DNA of 64,000 nucleotides from Fasciola hepatica (taxonomy: Eukaryota; Platyhelminthes; Trematoda; Plagiorchiida; Fasciolidae). The translations under genes were made by a program, and so were the position numbers. Shown here one piece after another: positions 56,246 to 64,000 of the stretch. The first letter of the stretch is position 1. The number at the start of each line of letters is the position of its first letter. Location: positions 5,778,501-5,842,500 of the forward strand of contig CANUEZ040000113.1 in assembly GCA_948099385.1 (NCBI GenBank). The letters run 5' to 3'. Under the pieces are notes generated by a model, which saw only the letters and a program-made list of their open reading frames with translations, ran no database searches and had not been told where the DNA came from.

Positions 56246-57245
56246 GCCGTTTTATTCAGCGCAGTCGTTTAGGCCCCTACTCTTCCTATTCCTAAATGGT
56301 TTGTTCTCGACAATACCTGATGGCACGCCGTTGTTTTTCGCGGGGAACATTAAGATAATCTACACTTTTTCGCCTCGCAACCTCAGTACTACCATCCCTA
56401 AAATCTCTGCTGATTTAGCCGCTCTTGATGGAGGGTGCTCAACCTGGGCGACAAAATTCTCCGCCGACAAGTGTATTTTTCTTACTTACAAATACCAGAT
56501 TCCTCGAGGTTCTTTATGCGTCCGCGGCCCACCCATCGACAGCTAGCCCTTAGTAGGCGACCCTGGATTGAGTTTTTCTTGCTCTTCCAACTTCTCGTAA
56601 CATGCCATCTTCCAAACGGCAAGGGCTAGGATGTGTCCTGGTCCTCTGTTCAGATCCTTTTAGCTTAGGGAGAGCGTTCTTTACATGTACAAAATACATG
56701 CCAGGCCTATTCTCGAACAATGTCCCCTAGTCTTCACCATTATGAGAAAATCCGACAGGATTATTATCGAACGTATTCAAAGAATATTCACAAAGCAGCC
56801 TTTTGTTTGGTTGACAAACTTAAACTACAGGGAGCGATGCCTACCTCTCAAAATCGAACCATTGTGGCTTCGTCGCATCAAGCTAAACCTGGTATTTCTG
56901 TATAAGCTCGTGACTAAGCAATCTTATCCCCCTATCTAGTTGTGCTTCTCCCCGGATACTGGACATTCACTCCGTAATAGACAGTTTACTACTAACACAC
57001 TCTCCGCGAGGACTAGTCTACGCTCTAATTTCATGCTCCCCACGTACTCCAGGATCTGAAATAAACTGCCTTTGCATATCAGATCTCCTCAGCCGCAGTA
57101 TGCATTTGTGTATGCTATTGATAAATTCCTTTCTATCCCAAAGTTCACCTAACCGAAAGTCACGCTAACGGGAAAGTCCTTGAATTTTTAGCAATTACTC
57201 AGCCTTCTTGCTTTACCTCGCCTTCCAAGGTAATTTTACCGCTTT
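56244..57245 (+). pseudogene. RT C-terminal part of copy X, near-identical to Y
   Basis: It matches 25047-26048 with only three or four substitutions: at 56547, about 56642, 57029 and 57238. The mutated active-site block FFAGN (56334-56348), the same stop codons and the C-terminal LWLRRIKLNLVFLYK block are all shared. It logically continues the RT cut at 54558. Such identity contrasts with the much lower identity on both sides. Confidence 0.85.
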
Positions 57246-58455
57246 AGAATTCTAAATGATCTTTTTGACCCTGTTCAGTTAGTTTTTTAGGTGTATATAT
57301 ATATCTACAATGCTGTCCAGTATTTATTAGCACAAACATGGCAAGTAACCCAAAGCTCCTCGATATCTTTTGCTTACTTTTCCGCTTTTCCAAATCAGGT
57401 CCCGTCATATACAATTCCGTCACTACTTCTGTGATTAAGAACCGCAAATTTAAGTCTCATTCCTCCCACTTGGCTTGGCTCACTGACTGAACTCAATATC
57501 CAGTTACGACGTCAACGCTTCTGCCCCCACTATATGCCCCAGCTCAGTTTCTTAAGCAATTTCATGCAAAACTTGTTTGGCTCTTCCACTGAACTGCTAC
57601 TCTAGCTCACATGTTAGCCCTCCTACTGGACCTTTTAGCAATTATCCATCAGTTTCCGTCTTAGTCTTGCTTTCCATGACCTAAACTTGTCTTCGGGATA
57701 CGCTGCTTCGACGAGCCCGTGCTTTACCTTGATCTTTTGTTCCGTCAACCTTTGACCCTTAGCTGAGCCGTACCAAGACTTCGTTTCCCTATCTCATTTC
57801 CCTTTTCTATGATTCTCAATGCTGGTCAGATAACTCGGGCTCTACGCTGAATATCTCCCTGACTGAGGCACTTGGATAATAAGGCTGTATGGCCGTCTAC
57901 CGCCAGCTGTTCCCGTTTGCTCCGCTGTCCAAATTCTCACAACCTGACCAATTTGTCCTGGAGCATATACTCTTACCGTGGTTGCTTAGCCCTCCGTACA
58001 TCCACCAATGACCACTCACTTCGATCCCAACGGTGTGAGGCGCTGTCAGATCCCTCGATTCGGCCGGCGTACTTTGGGGGCGCACGTCATCTGCAACGAT
58101 GCTTGCGCGCAGAAAGGCCGGTGGATCACCCCTCCTGTGTTCACTTTACGATGCGTGTTCTAGTTAGCATGTCCAGCGCACGGCCAGCCCCATCCACCAA
58201 CACCGGTTGCGGATTGCACGCCCTAACCCTCTTTGCCCTGCCCCATCTATCGCTGTCGGTTGCGGATAGCATGCTCCTACCATTCTTTTTCTTCTTGCTC
58301 GTCTATCATTCTTGTCGGAAATCTTAGCACTTTCATTTCGTGTATTGCTGCTTCTGTATGGACGCGCACTCATCCTGTTTTTGTTTCTACGGCTTTTCGC
58401 TAAGACAGCCCTCACCGCACGATGTCACTCTCGGCATGTACGCTTCACTCGTCCA
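57246..58455 (+). other. 3' UTR of copy X, first part
   Basis: It aligns with 26.41-28.1 kb of copy Y at roughly 70% by eye, lacking Y's 26.05-26.4 segment and its internal duplication. A (TA)n run is at 57294-57303 and the conserved hairpin at 57485-57505. The alignment stops near 58455, where family-B element B2 begins, so B2 apparently inserted into this UTR. Confidence 0.55.
57485..57505 (+). other. conserved 3'-UTR hairpin (copy X)
   Basis: GACTG...CAGTT arms, one position changed from the AACTG...CAGTT form in Y. Confidence 0.45.
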
Positions 58456-60110
58456 AGCCCCTACCTGTACCCCAGCAACTTACCTACCTCAATCCGACCA
58501 CGGCAGTGTACCATCAACCACCCGTTCGAATCGGGCTCCTACTTTACCCAAACAACCGGTGGTACATCCCACGGCTAATCAGTTCCGACGCAAAATACCA
58601 ATTTTTTTCGTTATATACCCTGGGCGGAAAATGGCCCCATACCATAGCTCTATCCCGGCATATTCGTCCTCACCTGTTCCCCAATGGTGGTATAACCATC
58701 AGTCCACCAACTCGTATTTCGCCCACAAACCGAGACCCTGCCTCTATAATTGCAGACGATACTTCTAACTTCCATCCACTCCACACTGGTTCCTCGCCTC
58801 AGACTCCTCCACTCATCCTTGACGAAGCTCCCCTTGCCCTCTTGGTCGATCCTGCGGCGGCCGGCCACTCCACGCCCTCCCAATCAAACTCAGAAATCAC
58901 TGAATTCGATCGTACTACCTGTCCCACCAGCACTCCCCCAATCTTTACTGGTAATTCTGATACTGACCAAACGTCCCTCTATTGGTCCTTGACTTACACA
59001 CACAGTAATCTACCCAGGACTATCTCATCCACCTCATCTGTACCAGGACTAGCACCACCACTATCTCTATCCCCTTCAGCCCCAACTCTCGCACAACTGC
59101 CTGTTGCGACAGTACAAGGAAGCACAACGCGTATGTCTGTTTTCGTCATCAATATTCGCTCACTACCGGCAAAAATTCACCTTCTGCGTGCCCGGGTTTT
59201 TGTGTCTAACTATGATTTCATCCTCATCACGGAAACGTGGCTTAACGCAAGCACTCCCAACTTAGACTTCACAATATCTGGCTACAAGGCTTTTAGCAAC
59301 TCTAGAATGCATTGTCGAGGAGGAGGTTGTCTAATATACTGCAGAGAATCTTTTCCTGTTTCGTTAATGCAACACCCAGTCCTCGACGCGGTTGATGACT
59401 CGGTCTGGGTAACAGTTAAAGTGCAGTCACAAGAACTCTTGCTTGGATGCATCTATCGATCACCTGAATCAACCAGGGACAATATTGTACCTATTATTGA
59501 CGCTTTCCACTTTGCCTCCACTTACCCCATCGATCACAAGTTGATTGCGGGTGATTTCAACGCTCCAGGAGTGTGTTGGCCATCACACTCTGGCCCACGA
59601 CGTTATCAGGATTTCGTTACCTGTACACACCTCGGTGGTTGGACTCAACACGTTCAGTCACTTACGAGAGGAAACAATACTCTAGATCTTCTGTTCTCTC
59701 AAGGACTAAATAAGGTAACAACCTCTGTAGAAGATAGCTTCCCCAGGTGTGACCACAGGGCCGTCTCGTGCGCGTTCTCTGTACCAAAAATCGTTATTTC
59801 CTCCGTACCGTCTGCCAGACCATATCACTTAGCTCACTGGAGCAGCCTTCCAAACATAATCAGATCTCAAAATTGGGAGAAATCATTTCTTTCGCCCGAT
59901 CCTCAGGTGGTAGCAGATCAACTATATTCTATTCTCAATCAGTCTTTAAACACCATCACCCCAACTATGCCACCACTGACGAATTCTAGAACAAACAGAC
60001 TCTCGCGGATGAAATCCAAACTCTCCAAACTTCAACAGCTTGCACTCAAACCCGGGAATTTTCGGTATATATCCAAATGGACCTACTGTCAGCGAAAATC
60101 AAATCACTAA
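58422..60110 (+). CDS. family-B ORF2, endonuclease part
   Basis: 562 codons. Residues 1-15 or so are encoded by sequence also present in copy X/Y UTRs, so the annotated start is doubtful; an internal Met at 59133 (residue 238) begins the endonuclease proper. Residues about 50-237 are rich in Ser, Pro and Thr. Residues 238-460 form an EEP endonuclease: FVINIRS (Asn), ITETWL (Glu), RGGGCLIYC, IYRSPES, AGDFNAPG, LDLLF and CDHR. Here Cys replaces the usual Ser before Asp-His. Residues 460-550 are the connector to the RT. The frame leaves the RT frame near 60070. Confidence 0.8.
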   Translation: MSLSACTLHSSKPLPVPQQLTYLNPTTAVYHQPPVRIGLLLYPNNRWYIPRLISSDAKYQFFSLYTLGGKWPHTIALSRHIRPHLFPNGGITISPPTRISPTNRDPASIIADDTSNFHPLHTGSSPQTPPLILDEAPLALLVDPAAAGHSTPSQSNSEITEFDRTTCPTSTPPIFTGNSDTDQTSLYWSLTYTHSNLPRTISSTSSVPGLAPPLSLSPSAPTLAQLPVATVQGSTTRMSVFVINIRSLPAKIHLLRARVFVSNYDFILITETWLNASTPNLDFTISGYKAFSNSRMHCRGGGCLIYCRESFPVSLMQHPVLDAVDDSVWVTVKVQSQELLLGCIYRSPESTRDNIVPIIDAFHFASTYPIDHKLIAGDFNAPGVCWPSHSGPRRYQDFVTCTHLGGWTQHVQSLTRGNNTLDLLFSQGLNKVTTSVEDSFPRCDHRAVSCAFSVPKIVISSVPSARPYHLAHWSSLPNIIRSQNWEKSFLSPDPQVVADQLYSILNQSLNTITPTMPPLTNSRTNRLSRMKSKLSKLQQLALKPGNFRYISKWTYCQRKSNH

Positions 60111-61951
60111 CTGAACTGATGCTTACTCAGCAAGAGTCAGAAGCTTTGTGCCACCCCAAGAAGACGGAAATCCTGAGTAGGTTGATGAGAAGAAGAAACC
60201 CCCAACCCCGCAAGATTATACCTTTCATCACTGTTAACAACTCCCATCTGGATAAACCGGAAGAAATAGCTGAAGCGTTCAACACATTTTTCACTTCAGC
60301 CCTAACGGCCAGTGTTCCCACTCCTGGAATACACTCTTCATGTTTACCCAGAGAGACTCTGTCCACAGTTTTATTTCACCCCAACGATATTTCTCCACTT
60401 CTAGTCTCTATGAAACCATTTTACCGCCCAGGTCCGGACGGCATTCCGCCGGCGGCCTTTACTCTGGGGGGTCCAGACATTCCCATCCTTCTATCTAATT
60501 TATTTAACCTGTCTATGAAATTTAGCTCGTTTCCTAATCAATGGAAAACCTCTACAATTATCCCCTTGCACAAAAAAGGCTCCGTTCATGTTCTTGAGAA
60601 TTATCGTCCTATTAATCATACACCGATTATCTCCAGAATCATGGAGAAGCTCATTAAGAATAAGATAATGACCCACCTCTTAACAAATAACTTGCTCAAT
60701 GTGGGCCAACACGGTTTCCTGAAAAACCGTTCGTGCTCTACTTGTCAAGTTAATTTCTTGAACTCAGTCACGGAGGCTGCTGACAAAGGCATGTCCATGA
60801 TTATTATCCTGCTTGATATGACGAAGGCTTTCGACCGAGTCTCACACACTCGGCTCTTATCGCAGGCCAAATCTTATGGCATCATGGACCCGTTACTCGG
60901 TTGGTTGGATTCTTATTTCTCCGACCGTTATCAGTTGGTTCAGATTAATGGTTCCGTCTCCAAACCCAAACCTGTCACCAGTGGTGTCATACAAGGCAGC
61001 GTTTTGGGTTCACTTCTTTTCCTCATTTACATAAATGATGTCTTCAGTGTCGTTCGCCATGGCAGTCTCCACCTTTTCGCGGACGACATAAAAATCTTGT
61101 ATAGTTTTGGTTCTAGTCAACTTAGTACAGTTATCAATGACATACGGCAAGATTTAACAGCTCTTAGTTCTTGGTGCACCACTTCATTAATGAAATTTTC
61201 TGCTGAGAAAAGTAACATTCTTACGTTCAAATGCAATGTCCCCCCAGGTATGTTCAGTATTGACGGTCACCCGATTTCCATCAGTCCGTTAGTACGAGAT
61301 TTAGGTTTGCAATATTCAGCCACCTTCACTTTCTCTGAACATACTACCACTCAAATTGCCAAGGCTAGAAGACTGATAGGCCTGCTTCATAGGGCATTCC
61401 GCCTCCCAGAAAGCAAATTCAGCACATATAAGACCCACGTTAGGCCCCTTCTGGAATACTGTTCCATAATCTACTCTAACATGCGCCAGTGGGACAGAGT
61501 GGCTATTGAAAAAGTTCAACGGCTAGTGACAAAAGAGTTAATCGGCTTTACCACTCAACTCAATTACAGCCAACGCTGTGAACATTTGAAACTAGATCCG
61601 CTATGGCTTAGACGCATGAAGCTGAACCTCGTATTTTTTCATGGTGTTGTTGTAAAACGAATCATCGAATCAGCACCGCAGTTCAGAAACCTAACGGACT
61701 CACAGTATTCTTTAAGACTGAGAGACAACACAGTTACTGTTCCCATCTGTAGAACTGCTCTTAGATCTAACTTTTTCCTGGTTAAGTATGCAGCTTTATG
61801 GAACAAATTACCCCATGATATACGTTCTATAAAGCCATCTAAGACGTTTAAGGCCCACATAAGCAAATACCTCACAGTACAAACTGTAATCCAACTTTTA
61901 GATCCGTACATGAGTGAAGAAAGGGCTTTTGAAGTTGGATTAGGTTTCTAA
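60077..61951 (+). CDS. family-B ORF2, reverse transcriptase part
   Basis: 624 codons with a complete RT: RPGPDGIPPAAF (about 60425-60460), QWKTSTIIPLHKKG, YRPINHTPIISRIMEKLI, QHGFLKNRSCSTCQ, LLDMTKAFDRVSH (about 60808-60846), SGVIQGSVLGSLLF and FADD (61076-61087). The thumb and C-terminal blocks are LVRDLGLQYS, THVRPLLEYC, IEKVQRLVTKELIG, LDPLWLRRMKLNL and LWNKLPHDI. The active site looks intact. The apparent start at 60077 is not a genuine start: the endonuclease connector is in another frame until the AAATGG at about 60075, so one base change separates two halves of one polyprotein. It reads to a stop at 61951. Confidence 0.85.
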   Translation: MDLLSAKIKSLTELMLTQQESEALCHPKKTEILSRLMRRRNPQPRKIIPFITVNNSHLDKPEEIAEAFNTFFTSALTASVPTPGIHSSCLPRETLSTVLFHPNDISPLLVSMKPFYRPGPDGIPPAAFTLGGPDIPILLSNLFNLSMKFSSFPNQWKTSTIIPLHKKGSVHVLENYRPINHTPIISRIMEKLIKNKIMTHLLTNNLLNVGQHGFLKNRSCSTCQVNFLNSVTEAADKGMSMIIILLDMTKAFDRVSHTRLLSQAKSYGIMDPLLGWLDSYFSDRYQLVQINGSVSKPKPVTSGVIQGSVLGSLLFLIYINDVFSVVRHGSLHLFADDIKILYSFGSSQLSTVINDIRQDLTALSSWCTTSLMKFSAEKSNILTFKCNVPPGMFSIDGHPISISPLVRDLGLQYSATFTFSEHTTTQIAKARRLIGLLHRAFRLPESKFSTYKTHVRPLLEYCSIIYSNMRQWDRVAIEKVQRLVTKELIGFTTQLNYSQRCEHLKLDPLWLRRMKLNLVFFHGVVVKRIIESAPQFRNLTDSQYSLRLRDNTVTVPICRTALRSNFFLVKYAALWNKLPHDIRSIKPSKTFKAHISKYLTVQTVIQLLDPYMSEERAFEVGLGF

Positions 61952-62820
61952 TAGTTTTCAAACTCCCTCTTTGTGGACCCCATTATCTTTTAGGCCGTAG
62001 CCGCGCTTGATTCCCACTCGTGTTACTCACCCATTCGTTCTACTTCTGTTTCACATCTGATCCTGCCATTTGCGTTTTTAATTCTCCCTCGACAATGTCC
62101 GACAGGCACAGTCTTTGAACTTTCTCTGGAGTGCCGCACTAACTGGACTCAAGCCCCAGTTATGGCATCATTTTCTTTCCCTTCTCCTCTCTCTCCATTC
62201 TGTAACTTTCACTTTCTTTTGTTCTACGATTTCCTACAGAATGGTTTTATCCTCAGTCCGGTAATTCTGTTCCACCTTCATCCGTTTTGCTAAATCTGGC
62301 ATCAAATAATTTTCCAATTCCTCCCATCCTCTCATCTTTTTCCCATAGCCACGGCATGGCTATTAACAACCGGCTTCTTGACATTCCTCTACTCACTCTT
62401 CTCCCCCTTATCAGGCCTTGCTATACTACACTTTAATTTGCATACGGATATCTAGCCCGCAATTATAAATCCAGTTCTAAGCTCCATCAAGATAATACTC
62501 ACCCGCTTGACGTCACCTGACTTGGACACACTATTACGCCTGGGGCTCAGGGTTTTGTGATAGCTCTCCACCATCAATCTGCTCCTCATACAATGCCTTA
62601 TTTTTCTAAGCTACACTCACCCGCAACTAATCAGGAAGTTGTGTCATCCGGACCTACAACCAATTTTCTACCGAAGCCATTCCCTCCCTTATTTACCAGT
62701 TTCTGGTATACTGAATGCTATGATCTTTACAGTTCATCAGTTCTCACCTTCAGCTTGCGCCTTTCGACCGAAAATCGTTGGTTTGTCTGTCCTAATCAGC
62801 CGTTCCCACCGCACTAGCTA
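61952..62820 (+). other. B2 3' UTR
   Basis: Pyrimidine-rich with no coding motif. It has the conserved hairpin AACTGG...CCAGTT at 62141-62161 in a context (CACTAACTG) also present in family-C UTRs. Confidence 0.5.
62141..62161 (+). other. conserved 3'-UTR hairpin (B2)
   Basis: AACTGG/CCAGTT arms with a nine-base loop, one base pair longer than in the family-C copies. Confidence 0.5.
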
Positions 62821-64000
62821 GCGGTCAACCTCCGCACGGCCAGTGGTGATACATTTCCACCAACTTCGTCGTGCCAGTGAAGTTGCCCCGCATATGAAAA
62901 TCGGTGGTGCGTTCACCAGATGGCTCGCATACGTATTGGAACCCGTCCGACTCTGTTATTGGCAAGAGCAAGCTGTTAAGTGATAGCCCCAAGAATGCTG
63001 CCATTATCTGAGTGATTGCTCCATCCTATCTTTTTTCTTTCACTGCTTGTGGCAGCAACACCCCTGAAGATTATGACATCTGGTCTGTAGCGGTCTCACA
63101 ATAAGGGGAAACAGCCATCCCTATCAGTCTTGGACCCATTGGGCCACGTGTAAAGAAAGGCGGGTCAAGGAGAAAAGGGGAGTTTACCCTACGGCGTAAA
63201 TTTGTTCTCCCTCTCCTCAATAAAAAAGAAGAAATCCACTTCAGGCTGGGAAGGTCTTGGGCTAATGCTCTCGGCCCCCTTCATACAGATGGACTTCTGA
63301 TAACGGCCTAGACCCGACCCTGCATTTGGGAAACCCCACGCTTTCGAGTTAACCTGCAGTTCCTTTTGTCTAGACCAGTGTGGGGTGACAGCACGCCGTT
63401 CGAGCTCTCCACGTATACTTGCCAACCCCGCCTTACTCAGCTTCAACCCTTTTGGGTTGCCTGCAAAATCCTTAACCAGCTTGCTGATGTTTAATACAGT
63501 AGTCGATACGCGATCTGAATAGTTACATCATGCGACCTCTGCTCTGACGACACCCCGGCATTGATACGCCTACGCCTAAACGCTATGGACAAAGCCTCGC
63601 TTGTATTGGTTGTCGGAATGCAATCATTACACATTTATAATTTATTATCCACAAGTTTACTTTTTCTATCCCCCTCGAGCCCAAGCACTAATAATGTTGT
63701 CCAAAGTCAGCGATGATTTGTCTGCTACCATGTAGACTCAGTTACAAAACCAAAATTCTTACTGACACTAATTCCACTAGTAAACTGTTGTTCCTTTAAT
63801 GATAGGTGCTCACCTTCACTTAGTTCTCTTGTCTCGGGCTATAACCCAGTGGTCTCATCGCCTTTTTCTTGCACTCCTCCGTTACTCGAGTCCTACCATG
63901 CTGATTACCACCCTTTAATAACCAATACTCACCGATCACCGTATTTGCCCATGGTTTGTTAGCACACCATCCCACCTAGCTAGCTTATGTATCTGATCAC
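62821..64000. other. unassigned to window end
   Basis: No domain or tail was recognised. It may be more 3' UTR of B2 or its flank. The minus-strand frame 63189-63446 shows nothing I can name. Confidence 0.3.

Larger units (their letters stand above)
58422..62820 (+). mobile_element. family-B non-LTR element copy B2
   Basis: The best preserved family-B copy: a 562-codon frame with the endonuclease (58422-60110), a 624-codon RT frame (60077-61951) and a pyrimidine-rich 3' UTR. No ORF1 is recognisable upstream, so it is probably 5'-truncated at about 58455 within copy X's UTR. No TTA tail was found before the window edge, so the 3' limit given is only the end of clearly UTR-like sequence. Confidence 0.7.

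Noticed and set aside
60060..60080. Programmed -1 frameshift between endonuclease and RT in B2
   Set aside because: No slippery heptamer is evident and the sister copy B1 does not preserve the relation; a simple indel is more likely.
1..64000. tRNA, rRNA or CRISPR features
   Set aside because: I saw no cloverleaf-type B-box contexts that held up, no rRNA-like conserved blocks and no regularly spaced identical repeats with spacers.

Overview
This window looks like a repeat-filled stretch of a large animal genome. The content is what one expects in flatworms or other lophotrochozoans: CR1/L2-type non-LTR retrotransposons (one with a PHD-finger ORF1), a BEL/Pao LTR retrotransposon, a Ty3/gypsy fossil and a transposase-derived fossil. 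I cannot fix the species. I see no convincing host protein gene, tRNA, rRNA or CRISPR array. Almost every recognisable coding piece belongs to a mobile element, and most are broken by stops and frameshifts.

Layout. 0.5-1.9, 7.2-7.7 and 12.0-13.6 kb hold old CR1-like reverse transcriptase (RT) remains. 3.4-6.1 kb is the untranslated 3' part of a non-LTR element ending in a TTA tail, and 10.5-11.5 kb is probably another. 15.7-16.6 kb is a Ty3/gypsy integrase fossil. From 17.7 to 58.5 kb lies one nested structure. A family-C non-LTR element (copy X) is split by a BEL/Pao element on the minus strand. Its two LTRs are at 19453-19825 and 52553-52921, with a decayed 5-bp target duplication. The BEL interior has been filled by later insertions. 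These are an extra ORF1 fossil (20.3-21.2 kb), family-C copy Y (21.2-29.8 kb), a nearly intact PHD-finger CR1-like element (29.9-34.3 kb), a transposase-derived fossil (34.4-36.1 kb, possibly to 36.5 kb), family-B copy B1 (about 38.4-45.6 kb), and a minus-strand non-LTR fragment inside BEL pol (47.55-49.15 kb). Copy X resumes at 52.9 kb, is interrupted by a 1.7-kb non-LTR tail (54.56-56.245 kb), resumes to about 58.45 kb and runs into family-B copy B2 (58.4 to at least 62 kb). B2 has two long ORFs separated by one frame break.

How the parts relate. Families B and C have an EEP endonuclease, an RT, unusually long pyrimidine-rich 3' UTRs, a hairpin just before the 3' end and TTA-repeat tails. 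These features let copies be oriented and dated relative to one another. The PHD CR1-like element is the least damaged: ORF1 is intact, ORF1 and ORF2 overlap as ATGA, and ORF2 has a single frame break at a G run. A 1-kb tract of X and Y is about 99.7% identical although the flanking sequences are only about 70-93% alike, which suggests recent gene conversion or an assembly artefact. All identity figures were estimated by eye.
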